From: an uncultured Nocardioides sp.
GTDB taxonomy: Bacteria; Actinomycetota; Actinomycetes; Propionibacteriales; Nocardioidaceae
Length of the DNA: 59,262 bases
Reading direction: 5' to 3'
Assembly: GCA_902805885.1 (NCBI GenBank)
Contig: CADCUM010000119.1
Coordinates: forward strand, 1-59,262
The notes under the pieces are model-generated. The model made no database searches. It had not been told where the DNA came from and saw only the letters and a list, made by a program, of their open reading frames with translations. This document shows, piece by piece, positions 15,826-25,106 of this stretch. The first letter of the stretch is position 1. Each line of letters starts with the position of its first letter. The position numbers and the translations under genes are program-made.

Positions 15826-17661
15826 TCAGGCGTACATCTCCTCGATGATCGACTCGTTGTTCTGCTGGACGACGTTGCGCTTGACCTTCATCGACGGCGT
15901 CAGCTCGCCCGACTCCACGGTCAGGTCGTGGTCGAGGAGCTTCCACTTCTTGATCGTCTCCCAGCGGTTGAGGTTGGCGTTGAGCTGGTCGACGTAGCCC
16001 TCGACCATCTTCTGGACCTCGTCGGACTGGACGATCTCGGTGTAGGACCTGCCCTCCATCCCGTTCTCTGCGGCCCAGCCGGTCATCGCGTCGGGGTCGA
16101 GGGTGACGAGCGCGACGCAGTAGTTGCGCTCGTCGCCGAAGACCATGAACTGGCTGGCGTAGGGGCAGATCGCCTTGAACTTCGACTCGATCGCAGGCGG
16201 CGCGATGTACTTGCCGCCGGAGGTCTTGAAGAGCTCCTTGATGCGACCGGTGATCGTGAGGAAGCCGTCGGCGTCGAGCGAGCCCTTGTCACCGGTGTGC
16301 AGCCACCCGTCGGCGTCGAGCGCCTTGGCGGTCTCCTCCGGCAGGTTGTGGTAGCCGTCCATGACGTGGGGGCCGCGGAGCAGCACCTCGTCGCCGTCGC
16401 CGATCTTGACCTCCGCTCCGGGGAACGGCCGCCCGACCGTCCCGATGCGGTTGTCGTCGGGGTGGTTGACCGTGGCGCCCGCCGAGTTCTCGGTCATGCC
16501 GTAGCCCTCGAGGATCACGATGCCGGCGGCGTTGAACCACTCGGCGATGTCGCGGTTGAGGGCCGCGGCGCCGGAGATGAAGAAGCGCACGCGTCCACCG
16601 AAGCGGTCGCGGACCTTGGAGAAGACGAGGCGGTCGAAGAGGGCGTGCTTGACCTTGAGGCCCGCCGGCACCTTCTTGCCCTCGCGCTTGAGCCGCTCGA
16701 CCTCGAGACCGACCTTGAAGGCGTTCTGGAAGATCTTCTCCTTGGCGCCACCCTCGGCCGCCGTCATGGTGACGACGCGGCCGTGGGCCTTCTCGAAGAT
16801 GCGGGGCGCCGCACCCATGAAGGTCGGCTTCACGACGCCCAGGTTGTCCACGATCTTCTCGACGCGGCCGTCGATCGCGCAGGGGAAGCCGATGGCCAGC
16901 TGCACCGACATCAGCACCTTGCCGAACGAGTGGGCCAGCGGCAGCCACCGGAACTCGAGGTCGTCCTGCGAGAGGATGTTCTGCGCCTTGATGGCCTCGC
17001 CCTCGTAGACCCAGGAGGTGTGCCGCAGGCGCACGCCCTTGGGTCGCCCGGTGGTCCCGGACGTGTAGATCAGCGTGGCCAGCTGGTCGGGACGGATGGT
17101 CTTGGCCGTCTCCTTGATCAGGTCGGGCTGCTGGGCGAGCCGCTCCTTGCCGAGCGCGGCGAGGTCGTCGAGCGTGATCACCCAGTCACCGTCGCCGGCG
17201 CCCTCGAAGACGACCACCTTGACGACGTGCGGGAGCTCGGCCTTGTGGTCGGTGAGCTTCTTGAGCTGCGCGGCGTCCTCGGCGAAGACGACCCGACTCT
17301 CGGAGTCGCCCAGGATGTACGTCGTGTCCTCGGCGTTGGTGGTCGGGTAGACCGTGGTGGTCGCCGCCGCGGCGCACATGACCGCGAGGTCGGCGAGGAT
17401 CCACTCGTAGCGCGTGCCGGACATGATGCCGACGCGCTCCTCGGGCTGGATGCCCAGGCTGATCAGACCGGCGGCGTAGGACTCGACGAGGTCGCCCGCC
17501 TGGCGCCACGTGACGGACTCCCACGCGTCGCCGCGGGGGAAACGGAAGGCTTCCCGGTCAGGGGATGCCTCGACGCGGTCGAGGAACTGGACCGCCACGT
17601 TGGGCGGCATCGTCTCGAGGAAGGACGTGTCGAAGTTGATCGGCATCTCATACCTACTCAC
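15826..17661 (-). CDS. long-chain fatty acid-CoA ligase (FadD15-like)
   Basis: A 611-residue AMP-forming acyl-CoA synthetase. The ATP-binding signature LIYTSGTTGRPKGV is at about 197-210, GYGMTENSAG marks the adenylate-binding region, and DGWLHTGDKG and GRIKELFKTSGGKYIAP belong to the hinge and C-terminal lid. It activates fatty acids to acyl-CoA. The start is uncertain: GTG 17661 (MSRYEMP) or ATG 17646. TAGGTT on the minus strand at 17709-17704 is a candidate -10. It precedes hemW on the same strand but a strong hairpin separates them. Confidence 0.9.
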   Translation of the reverse strand: MSRYEMPINFDTSFLETMPPNVAVQFLDRVEASPDREAFRFPRGDAWESVTWRQAGDLVESYAAGLISLGIQPEERVGIMSGTRYEWILADLAVMCAAAATTTVYPTTNAEDTTYILGDSESRVVFAEDAAQLKKLTDHKAELPHVVKVVVFEGAGDGDWVITLDDLAALGKERLAQQPDLIKETAKTIRPDQLATLIYTSGTTGRPKGVRLRHTSWVYEGEAIKAQNILSQDDLEFRWLPLAHSFGKVLMSVQLAIGFPCAIDGRVEKIVDNLGVVKPTFMGAAPRIFEKAHGRVVTMTAAEGGAKEKIFQNAFKVGLEVERLKREGKKVPAGLKVKHALFDRLVFSKVRDRFGGRVRFFISGAAALNRDIAEWFNAAGIVILEGYGMTENSAGATVNHPDDNRIGTVGRPFPGAEVKIGDGDEVLLRGPHVMDGYHNLPEETAKALDADGWLHTGDKGSLDADGFLTITGRIKELFKTSGGKYIAPPAIESKFKAICPYASQFMVFGDERNYCVALVTLDPDAMTGWAAENGMEGRSYTEIVQSDEVQKMVEGYVDQLNANLNRWETIKKWKLLDHDLTVESGELTPSMKVKRNVVQQNNESIIEEMYA

Positions 17662-17756
17662 GTTCGGGGGACGGCACAGCCACCGGCGGGCTACTAGGCA
17701 CGTAACCTAGATCACTGCGATTACCGATGGGTAGGGACTCGAGGAATCAAACCGAA

Positions 17757-18701
17757 CTAGTCCTGGACGGCCTTGGTGACGGCGACGCATCGGGTGATCC
17801 AGTCCCGTTCGTCACGAGTCAGGCCCCGCCCCGCGCGCCGGGCGTCGTCCACCGCCCAGCCGGCGTTCAGCACCATCCGCACGACCACCCAGTCGCGGGC
17901 CCGGTCCTCGTCGAGCCCCGCGGCGTCGACGAGGGTGAGGAAGCGTCGCCGCAGCCCGTCCCGCAGCGACCCGACCGCCGCTGGTCCGCCGAGCTCGGCC
18001 ATCCGGTTCCACAGCATCGGAGCGGGCTCGTAGTGGGGGTCGCCGCTCATCGGCTTCGGGTCGATCGCGAGCCACGGCGCGCGTCCGGCGGCCATCACGT
18101 TCGCGTAGTGCAGGTCGCCGTGCACCAGGCGGACGCCGCCCCCGGTGTCCGCCACCAGGTCGCGGCCGAGCGAGAGCGCCTGGTCGACGTAGCGTCGCGG
18201 CACCGGCACGTCGCGACCGTGCCGCTCGAGGCCGTCGAGCCAGCGACCGACGTACGACGCCACGGTGCGCAGCTGCGGGGGTGCCTGGACGTGCAGGTCG
18301 GCGTAGAGGGCGCCGACCACCTCGCAGGCCTCGACGTCCCACGCGTCGAGGAGGTCGCACCCGTCCAGCCACTCCAGCAGGAGCGCCCGGCGGTGGGGGT
18401 CCGCCCGGAGCAGGCGTACGGCGCCGCGCCCGCCCCAGCGCTGGAGCGCCAGCCCCTCGTGCTCGGACTCCTCGTCCCCGTCGAAGGTGACCTTGAGCGC
18501 GGCCCGCTCGCCGTCCGCGGTCGTCACCGGGAGCACCAGCGAGGTGTAGCCGTGGAGCGGGTCGCCCACCGGGGTCAGCTCCCACTCCTCCACCAGCCCG
18601 CCTGCCCGCGCCGGGAGCCGGTCGAGCCAACGGGCCCAGTCGGGGCCGAGCCCCCGCTGCTCGTCGAGGCCGGGCGGGACCTGCACGCGCGTCGGGCTCA
18701 T
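17757..18701 (-). CDS. aminoglycoside/hydroxyurea-type phosphotransferase (APH_6_hur family)
   Basis: A 314-residue kinase-fold protein. The catalytic loop is VHGDLHYANVM (H194, D196, N201) and the metal-binding IDPKPMSGDPHYEPAP begins at D214; this signature is that of the Aph6/hydroxyurea kinase family (PF04655), which includes streptomycin 6-phosphotransferases. An N-terminal lysine in AALKVTF (K70) fits the ATP site. Start ATG 18701 is preceded by TTGGAT at seven bases; ATG 18710 is the alternative. It follows an AraC-type regulator gene by 40 bases. Chromosomal members often have unknown natural substrates, so resistance is not established. Confidence 0.8.
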   Translation of the reverse strand: MSPTRVQVPPGLDEQRGLGPDWARWLDRLPARAGGLVEEWELTPVGDPLHGYTSLVLPVTTADGERAALKVTFDGDEESEHEGLALQRWGGRGAVRLLRADPHRRALLLEWLDGCDLLDAWDVEACEVVGALYADLHVQAPPQLRTVASYVGRWLDGLERHGRDVPVPRRYVDQALSLGRDLVADTGGGVRLVHGDLHYANVMAAGRAPWLAIDPKPMSGDPHYEPAPMLWNRMAELGGPAAVGSLRDGLRRRFLTLVDAAGLDEDRARDWVVVRMVLNAGWAVDDARRAGRGLTRDERDWITRCVAVTKAVQD

Positions 18702-18741
18702 CACCACCATCCAAGCAGCCGTCCGAGCACGGGCGGGGGCC

Positions 18742-19575
18742 TCAGCCGCGGGGCTGGTCGGCGAGGAACTCCCCCGGCGTCATGCCGGTCACGGTCCGGA
18801 AGTCGTGCGTGAAGTGCGCCTGGTCGGCGTACCCGAGGTCGGCCGCCACGTCCGCCAGCGACGTGGCGCCCGCCTTGAGCGCCACCACCGCGTCGTGCAG
18901 GCGCCGTCGCTGGATCAGCCACTTGGGGCTGAGCCCGACCCGCTGCTCCACCAGCCGCTGGAGGCTCCGCTCGCCCATGCCGAACCGGTCGGCGAGCTCG
19001 GCCACCCGGGTGACCTCGGGGTGCGCGCGGAGCCAGGCGACCACGTCGTTGATCAGCAGGCCCTGCTCGTCGACCGGGAGCAGGGTCCGCAGCCGACGCT
19101 CCACGGCCGCGACGGCACGGCCGTGGCCGGCCGGGTCCCGCGGGTCGGTGAGCATCGCGTCGCGCACCTCCCGCACGAGGGCGTCGGCGTCGAGGCGCTC
19201 GACCTCGGCGAGGTCGACGTGGGTGCCGGTCACCGACGCGACGGAGCGTCCGAGCACGAGGCGGCCCGCTGCGGGGAGCAGCATCGTGCCGACCGCCCAG
19301 CCGTCCCCCTCGAGCGTGACCGACGAGCGGCCGGGGGCGACGCCGTAGAACCGGGCATAGGTGTCGCTGATGACGACCAGGCAGCACGGGTGCTGCAGCG
19401 TGGTCTGCGTGGACGGTTCCGGCAGGGACCAGACGGGGACCCAGAAGCGCTCCACGAGCTCGCGCAGGTCGTCCGAGGGCTGGTAGCGGTGGATGGGCGG
19501 CGAGGGTCGGCTCACCCCGGTGAGGTGCGCCCGGTCGACCGGGTCCACGGGACGCGCGGGGTCGGGGCTCTCCAC
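18742..19575 (-). CDS. AraC-family transcriptional regulator
   Basis: A 277-residue regulator with an N-terminal DUF6597-like segment (RYQPSDDLRELVERFWVPVW) and a C-terminal pair of helix-turn-helix units: LADRFGMGERSLQRLVEQRVGLSPKWLIQ-type and SLADVAADLGYADQAHFTHDFR-type, ending GMTPGEFLA. The GTG at 19575 lies seven bases from GATAAT on the minus strand. It is divergent from the DinB-family gene and 40 bases upstream of the APH-type kinase, so it may control one or both. Confidence 0.88.
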   Translation of the reverse strand: MESPDPARPVDPVDRAHLTGVSRPSPPIHRYQPSDDLRELVERFWVPVWSLPEPSTQTTLQHPCCLVVISDTYARFYGVAPGRSSVTLEGDGWAVGTMLLPAAGRLVLGRSVASVTGTHVDLAEVERLDADALVREVRDAMLTDPRDPAGHGRAVAAVERRLRTLLPVDEQGLLINDVVAWLRAHPEVTRVAELADRFGMGERSLQRLVEQRVGLSPKWLIQRRRLHDAVVALKAGATSLADVAADLGYADQAHFTHDFRTVTGMTPGEFLADQPRG

Positions 19576-19626
19576 GTGTCGGATTATCACAAGCCCGGTG
19601 TCGGTCCCTGCTGCGAGCGTGGCCCC

Positions 19627-20199
19627 ATGACCGACACCGCACAGCACTTCAGGGAGCGCGCCGAGCGCTTCGCCGAGATCCTCGAGGCCTGCGGAGAGCA
19701 CTGGGACGCACCCAGCCCGTGCGAGGGGTGGGCCGTCCGCGACGTCGTCGAGCACGTCGTCGAGACCGAGCGCGACTTCCTCGCCCGGATGGAGCTCGAC
19801 CCGGGGCCGGCGCCCGACCTCTCCGACCCTGCCGCCGGCTGGCGGACCCACCTCGACGCCGTGGCCGCGGTGCTGTCCCGCGACGGCGTCGCCGGCCGGG
19901 AGTACGACGGCTGGTTCGGCCGCACCACGATCGGCGCGACGATGGCGGACTTCTACGGCTGGGACCTCGTCATCCACGGCTCCGACGTGGCCCGGGCGAC
20001 GGGGCAGCCGTGGTCGATCTCCGACGAGGAGGCCGCTGCGCTGGAGGCCGCCGCCGACGGGTGGGGCGACTCCCTCTACGCCGAGGGCATCTGCGCCGCG
20101 CCCGTGCCCGTCGGCGACGACGCCCCGGCCGGCGACCGCCTGCTGGCCCGGCTCGGCCGGGACCCGGGCTGGCGGCCTCAGGCCCGCACGGCCTCGTAG
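19627..20199 (+). CDS. DinB/maleylpyruvate isomerase family (mycothiol-dependent type) protein
   Basis: A 190-residue protein of the TIGR03086/MDMPI_N type. The four-helix bundle motifs are DAPSPCEGWAVRDVVEHV near residue 27 and FYGWDLVIHGSDVARATGQPW in the C-terminal half; the histidines H44 and H119-like provide a possible metal site. Members use mycothiol or bind metal in small-thiol metabolism. Its last 22 bases overlap the 3' end of the photolyase gene on the other strand. Confidence 0.82.
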   Translation: MTDTAQHFRERAERFAEILEACGEHWDAPSPCEGWAVRDVVEHVVETERDFLARMELDPGPAPDLSDPAAGWRTHLDAVAAVLSRDGVAGREYDGWFGRTTIGATMADFYGWDLVIHGSDVARATGQPWSISDEEAAALEAAADGWGDSLYAEGICAAPVPVGDDAPAGDRLLARLGRDPGWRPQARTAS

Positions 20200-21527
20200 C
20201 GCCGCAGGGCCTCGGCGCGCTCCTGCGCGTGGTCGACGATCCGGTCGGGATAGCCCGGCGCTCCCCCGTGCTTCCACGGCTCGTGGGCCGCCTTGCCCGG
20301 CAGGTCCGCCAGCTCGGGGACCCAGCGGCGCACGTAGTCGCCGTCCGGGTCGAACTTCAACCCCTGGGTGACCGGGTTGAAGACCCGGAAGTACGGCGAC
20401 GCGTCCGTGCCGGTGCCGGCGACCCACTGCCAGCCGTGGTTGTTGGACGCGATGTCGCCGTCGCAGAGGTGCAGCATGAAGTGCCGGGCGCCGTGGCCCC
20501 ACCAGACGTGCAGGTCCTTGGTGAGGAAGGACGCCGTGATCATCCGGACCCGGTTGTGCATCCAGCCCTCCGCCAGCATCTGGCGCATCCCCGCGTCGAC
20601 GATCGGGAAGCCGGTCCGGCCCTCGCACCACGCAGCGAGCTCGGGGCCCGGCTCGTCGTACTCCAGCGCGGCGAGCGCCGGCTTCAGGTCGGCCCACGCG
20701 CTGTGCGGGTGGTGGTGGAGCACGTCGGCGTAGAACTCGCGCCAGCCGAGCTCGAGGCGGTAGCGCTGGACGGCCGCACCGCTGTGCCCCGCCAGGTCGG
20801 CGAGCAGCGTGCGCGGGTGCACCACGCCGAGCCGGAGGTACGGCGACATCCGGGACGTGCCGTCCACGGCGGGCACGTTCCGCGCCTCGTCGTCGGCGGC
20901 GAGCGCGCCGTCGAGGAAGGTCCGCCAGCGCTCCGTCGCCGCCTCCTCCCCCGCCGCGGCGAGGGCCGGCAGGTCGCCGGCGAGTGCCTCGTCGAGGAGC
21001 CGGCGGGCCTCGTCGTCGGAGGGGGCCTCCGCCAGCCGGAGGTCCGTCGGTACGGCCACCGGAGCCGGCCAGCCGTGCTGCTGCCAGGCGCGCGCCCACG
21101 GGCTGAAGACCTGGTACGGCGTGCCCGATCCCGTCAGGACCGTGCCGGGGTCCACGGCGTACGGCGTCCCGCTGGGCACCCCGGCGACGTCGGCCGCGCT
21201 CAGCGCCTCCGCGACGGCGGCGTCGCGCCGTACCCCCCAGGGCGCGGTCTCCCGCGTCAGGTGCACCCGCTCGGCGCCGGTCTCGCGGGCGAGCCGCGGG
21301 AGCACCTCGGCGGGATCCCCGACCCGCAGGCAGAGGCCGCCGTCGTACGCCTCGTCGAGGGAGCGGAGGTTCGCCGTGACCCACGCCCGCCGGGCGGGAC
21401 CGACGGACCGCCACAGCCGCGGGTCCACGACGAAGACGGGCAGCACCGGGCCGGCGGCGGCCGCCGCGGCCAGCGCGGGGTGGTCGGCCCGGCGCAGGTC
21501 CCGGCGGAGCCACAGGATCTCGGTCAT
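20178..21527 (-). CDS. phrB: deoxyribodipyrimidine photolyase
   Basis: A 449-residue cryptochrome/photolyase-family protein that reverses pyrimidine dimers with blue light using FADH-. The N-terminal antenna domain starts EILWLRRDLRRADHPAL. The FAD domain contains GWREFYADVL, FPIVDAGMRQMLAEGWMHNR, FLTKDLHVWWGHG and YFRVFNPVTQG. The chosen ATG at 21527 has TAGGGT seven bases upstream on the minus strand, implying leaderless translation. Convergent overlap of 22 bp with the DinB-family gene. Confidence 0.93.
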   Translation of the reverse strand: MTEILWLRRDLRRADHPALAAAAAAGPVLPVFVVDPRLWRSVGPARRAWVTANLRSLDEAYDGGLCLRVGDPAEVLPRLARETGAERVHLTRETAPWGVRRDAAVAEALSAADVAGVPSGTPYAVDPGTVLTGSGTPYQVFSPWARAWQQHGWPAPVAVPTDLRLAEAPSDDEARRLLDEALAGDLPALAAAGEEAATERWRTFLDGALAADDEARNVPAVDGTSRMSPYLRLGVVHPRTLLADLAGHSGAAVQRYRLELGWREFYADVLHHHPHSAWADLKPALAALEYDEPGPELAAWCEGRTGFPIVDAGMRQMLAEGWMHNRVRMITASFLTKDLHVWWGHGARHFMLHLCDGDIASNNHGWQWVAGTGTDASPYFRVFNPVTQGLKFDPDGDYVRRWVPELADLPGKAAHEPWKHGGAPGYPDRIVDHAQERAEALRRYEAVRA

Positions 21528-21560
21528 CACCTCGACCCTAGGGACCGGGGCCAACCGCCC

Positions 21561-22082
21561 TCAGTGCCGTTGCAGCGTGATGACGGCCAGTGTGCAGCGG
21601 CCGGTGACGACCGCGGGGCCGGCCACCAGGCTCTCGGCGGGTGCCTCGGCGTCGTCCGCCAGGGCCCGGCCCTGCAGCACCAGGGCGGCCTGGTCGGCGG
21701 CGAGCGGCAGGGCGCTTCCGCGTCCCAGCTCGAGGACGGTCACGACGGGCGACACCGCCTCCGGGTCGACGATGACGTTGAGGACGCGCACCGGCCCCTC
21801 CGGCACCCGGGCGACCACCTCGGCGTCGCCGTCGAACGCGAAGGGCCGGCGCGGCTCGACGTGGCTCTCGATCCCGTCGACGACCAGGGTCAGCACCGCC
21901 CCGGTCACGACGGTCAGCAGCCGCCGCCGGCCGGGGAAGGAGGAGAACGGGCCGTCCCGCTCGACCTCCGCCAGGCTGACCCGCCAGGCGCCGTCCTCGG
22001 CGCGCAGCAGCTCGCGCGTCGTGCCGCCGCCGTTGGCCCACGGCTGGGGGGCGACCCGGTCCGGCAGCACGACGTCGGCCAC
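21561..22082 (-). CDS. HutD/Ves family cupin protein
   Basis: A 173-residue cupin-fold protein. The hallmark PWANGGGTTRELL is near residue 13, with FSSFPGRRRLLTVVTGA and ARVPEGPVRVLNVIVD as further family segments. HutD proteins are associated with histidine utilisation in proteobacteria, but no hut genes are near. The GTG at 22082 starts two bases after the lepA stop, so it is almost certainly cotranscribed with lepA. The function here is unknown; a ligand-binding role is inferred from the fold. Confidence 0.8.
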   Translation of the reverse strand: MADVVLPDRVAPQPWANGGGTTRELLRAEDGAWRVSLAEVERDGPFSSFPGRRRLLTVVTGAVLTLVVDGIESHVEPRRPFAFDGDAEVVARVPEGPVRVLNVIVDPEAVSPVVTVLELGRGSALPLAADQAALVLQGRALADDAEAPAESLVAGPAVVTGRCTLAVITLQRH

Positions 22083-22084
22083 GG

Positions 22085-23971
22085 CTACTTCTTGCCGGAC
22101 TTCTCCGACGGCTGCGTCGTCGAGAGCGCCGCGACGAACGCCTCGGGCGGGACCTCGACCGTGCCGATGTTCTTCATCCGCTTCTTGCCGGCCTTCTGCT
22201 TCTCCAGCAGCTTGCGCTTGCGGCTGATGTCACCGCCGTAGCACTTCGCCAGGACGTCCTTGCGGATGGCACGGATGTTCTCGCGGGCGATCACCCGGGC
22301 GCCGATGGCGGCCTGGATCGGCACCTCGAACTGCTGGCGCGGGATGAGCTCCTTGAGCTTGCCGGCCATCATCACGCCGTACGCGTAGGCGGCGTCCTTG
22401 TGGACGATCGCCGAGAACGCGTCGACGGGCTCGCCCTGGAGCAGGATGTCGACCTTCACGAGGTCGGCGGCCTGCTCGCCGGAGCGCTCGTAGTCGAGCG
22501 AGGCGTAGCCCTTGGTGCGCGACTTCAGCTGGTCGAAGAAGTCGAAGACGATCTCGCCCATGGGCAGCGTGTAGCGCATCTCGACGCGGTCCTCGGAGAG
22601 GTAGTCCATCCCCTCCAGGCTGCCGCGCTTGGTCTGGCAGAGCTCCATGATCGTGCCGATGAAGTCGCTCGGGCTGAGGATGGTGGCCTTGACGACCGGC
22701 TCGCGGACCTCGGCGATCTTGCCCTCGGGGTACTCGCTCGGGTTGGTGACCACGACCTCGGTGCCGTCCTCCATCCTCACCTCGTAGACCACGTTGGGAG
22801 CGGTCGAGATGAGGTCGAGGTCGAACTCGCGCTCGAGGCGGTCGCGGGTGATCTCCATGTGGAGCAGGCCGAGGAAGCCGATGCGGAAGCCGAAGCCGAG
22901 GGCGCCCGACGTCTCGGGCTCGAAGGTCAGCGCGGCGTCGTTGAGCTGGAGCCGCTCGAGCGCGTCGCGCAGCGTCGGGTAGTCGTCGCCGTCGATCGGG
23001 TAGAGGCCGGAGTAGACCATCGGGTTGGGGTGCTTGTAGCCGCCGAGCGGCTCGGTCGCGCCGTGGTGCTGGCTGGTGACCGTGTCGCCCACGCGCGACT
23101 GGCGCACGTCCTTCACGCCGGTGATGAGGTACCCCACCTCGCCGACGCCGAGGTCGGCGGCCTTGACCGGCTCGGGGCTGATCACGCCCACCTCGAGCAT
23201 CTCGTGCACGGCGCCGGTCGACATCATCTTGATGCGGTCGCGGTGGGTGAGCTTGCCGTCGATGACGCGGACGTAGGTCACCACGCCGCGGTAGGTGTCG
23301 TAGACCGAGTCGAAGATCAGCGCGCGCGGCGGGGCGTCGGCGTCGCCGACGGGCGGCGGGGTCTGCAGCACGATCTCGTTGAGCAGCCCGGCGACGCCCT
23401 CGCCGGTCTTGGCGCTGACCTTGAGCACGTCCTCCGGCTCGCAGCCGACGAGGCCGGCGAGCTCCGCGGCGTACTTCTCGACCATCGCGCCGGGCAGGTC
23501 GATCTTGTTGAGCACCGGGACGATGTGGAGGTCCGCGCCCATCGCGAGGTAGAGGTTGGCCAGCGTCTGGGCCTCGATCCCCTGCGCGGCGTCGACGAGC
23601 AGCACCGCCGCCTCGCACGCCTCGAGGGAGCGCGAGACCTCGTAGGTGAAGTCGACGTGGCCGGGGGTGTCGATCATGTTGAGGACGTACGTCCCCGGCT
23701 CGGCGCCCTCGTCGTTGTCGTCCGGCACGGTCCACGGCATCCGGACGGCCTGGCTCTTGATCGTGATGCCGCGCTCGCGCTCGATGTCCATCCGGTCGAG
23801 GTACTGCGCCCGCGCGGCGCGCTCGTCCACGACCCCGGTCAGCTGCAGCATCCGGTCGGCCAGCGTGGACTTGCCGTGGTCGATGTGGGCGATGATGCAG
23901 AAGTTGCGGATGATCGAGGGATCGGTCGAGCCCGGCTTCGGCGCGTTCTTGAGGCTCACGGTCAGGCTCAC
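22085..23971 (-). CDS. lepA: elongation factor 4 (LepA)
   Basis: A 628-residue translation GTPase that assists ribosome function and initiation-stage assembly. G1 is AHIDHGKST (28-36), G2/G3 follow with ERGITIKSQ and DTPGHVDF, and G4 is NKIDLP. The LepA-specific C-terminal domain includes [19 protein letters not shown]. The GTG start [12 protein letters not shown] gives the usual actinobacterial length. It stops two bases before hutD. Confidence 0.96.
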   Translation of the reverse strand: MSLTVSLKNAPKPGSTDPSIIRNFCIIAHIDHGKSTLADRMLQLTGVVDERAARAQYLDRMDIERERGITIKSQAVRMPWTVPDDNDEGAEPGTYVLNMIDTPGHVDFTYEVSRSLEACEAAVLLVDAAQGIEAQTLANLYLAMGADLHIVPVLNKIDLPGAMVEKYAAELAGLVGCEPEDVLKVSAKTGEGVAGLLNEIVLQTPPPVGDADAPPRALIFDSVYDTYRGVVTYVRVIDGKLTHRDRIKMMSTGAVHEMLEVGVISPEPVKAADLGVGEVGYLITGVKDVRQSRVGDTVTSQHHGATEPLGGYKHPNPMVYSGLYPIDGDDYPTLRDALERLQLNDAALTFEPETSGALGFGFRIGFLGLLHMEITRDRLEREFDLDLISTAPNVVYEVRMEDGTEVVVTNPSEYPEGKIAEVREPVVKATILSPSDFIGTIMELCQTKRGSLEGMDYLSEDRVEMRYTLPMGEIVFDFFDQLKSRTKGYASLDYERSGEQAADLVKVDILLQGEPVDAFSAIVHKDAAYAYGVMMAGKLKELIPRQQFEVPIQAAIGARVIARENIRAIRKDVLAKCYGGDISRKRKLLEKQKAGKKRMKNIGTVEVPPEAFVAALSTTQPSEKSGKK

Positions 23972-24024
23972 GCAGTGCTTTCAGTACGACGTCGGGCGGG
24001 CCGGCTCATTCTTCCACGCGGGGG

Positions 24025-24498
24025 TCAGGCGACCGAACCGGCGACGTCGGGGAAGCGGCGCGAGACCGCCACGGCGATGCCGAAGACGGTCCACACCGCC
24101 ACCGCGTTTCCGAGGGCGAGCACCATCAGGTACATCCCGAGCGGATGGATCAGGAACAGACCGAGCGCGAGCGGCGCGAGAATGGGGAGCAGGGTCGGCA
24201 CCACAGGGACCGACCACGCGATCAGCCGCGACGGCGCTGGAGCCGCGGCGCCAGGGGACGCCATGCGTCCCGCCGCGACCATCAGCACGAACTCCCCCGT
24301 GAGGAGCGCCGTCATCGCTCCGTTCGACGAGTCCATGGGCAGGACCAGGAGTGTTCCCACCACCGTCAGCACGAATTCCCACGTGAGGACCGACGGCGTC
24401 GTTCCATCGGTCGAGACCAGGGGCCCGTCCGGGAGTCCTGCCGCGAGCAGGACGAGACCGATGACCGAGAGCCGCCGTGTCCCCCGCGGCACCCCCAT
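24025..24498 (-). CDS. small integral membrane protein, function unknown
   Basis: A 157-residue protein with about four or five hydrophobic segments: about 9-24, 38-54, 65-76, 94-118 and 121-142. No known domain is recognised. The ATG at 24498 gives a basic start (MGVPRGTRR); no ribosome binding site is obvious. It lies 53 bases beyond the lepA start and 26 bases before the GNAT stop on the same strand. Sequence composition is slightly less GC-biased than the neighbours. Confidence 0.5.
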   Translation of the reverse strand: MGVPRGTRRLSVIGLVLLAAGLPDGPLVSTDGTTPSVLTWEFVLTVVGTLLVLPMDSSNGAMTALLTGEFVLMVAAGRMASPGAAAPAPSRLIAWSVPVVPTLLPILAPLALGLFLIHPLGMYLMVLALGNAVAVWTVFGIAVAVSRRFPDVAGSVA

Positions 24499-24524
24499 GA
24501 CGCGATGCTCGCACGTGGGACGGC

Positions 24525-25052
24525 TCAGGAGGTCGCGATCCAGTAACGACGCTTGACCCCGCGCACGTCCTCCAGCTCGCCGCCGGCAGCCTCGATCACC
24601 CGGATCGAGCCGGTGTTGTCGTCGTCGCAGGTGACCAGGACCGGGTCGATCCCCAGGTGGTGCGCCCACGGCAGGGCGGCCTGCAGCATCGCTGTCGCGT
24701 GCCCCTCGCGGCGACGGCTCGGGCGGACGTCGTACCCGATGTGCCCACCGACGTGGAGCAGAGGCTCGTTGAGCCGGTGCCGGATCGAGAGCCGGCCCAG
24801 GTATTCCTGGCCGTCGACCCACCACAGGTGGGTGCACGGGACGTGCCGAGCGGGCCGCGGGGTGTCCTCGCCGGCATCGGCGAGGACGGCGTCCACGAAC
24901 GCGGCGAAGCCTGCGGGGTCACGCCAGGTCGCCCCGTGGCTCTCGATCCAGGCGGCCGTCTGCGTGTTGCCGGCGTGCTCGGCCACGAACTCCCCCATGG
25001 CCTCGAGGAACGACGCGTGCACCGACGTGGTCGGCAGGACGAGCTGGGGCAT
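24525..25052 (-). CDS. GNAT-family N-acetyltransferase
   Basis: A 175-residue acyltransferase. The acetyl-CoA-binding motif is YDVRPSRRREGHATAMLQAAL, with a tail of VTCDDDNTGSIRVIEAAGGE that closes the fold. The acceptor substrate is not readable. ATG 25052 (MPQLVLP) was chosen; ATG 25064 would add four residues. It diverges from the phosphotransferase-fold gene at 25107 with 54 bases between. Confidence 0.85.
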   Translation of the reverse strand: MPQLVLPTTSVHASFLEAMGEFVAEHAGNTQTAAWIESHGATWRDPAGFAAFVDAVLADAGEDTPRPARHVPCTHLWWVDGQEYLGRLSIRHRLNEPLLHVGGHIGYDVRPSRRREGHATAMLQAALPWAHHLGIDPVLVTCDDDNTGSIRVIEAAGGELEDVRGVKRRYWIATS

Positions 25053-25106
25053 GGCAGGGATCATCCCAGTCGCGTCCACCCGACGGTGGCGTGTTGGATG
25101 AGCGTC

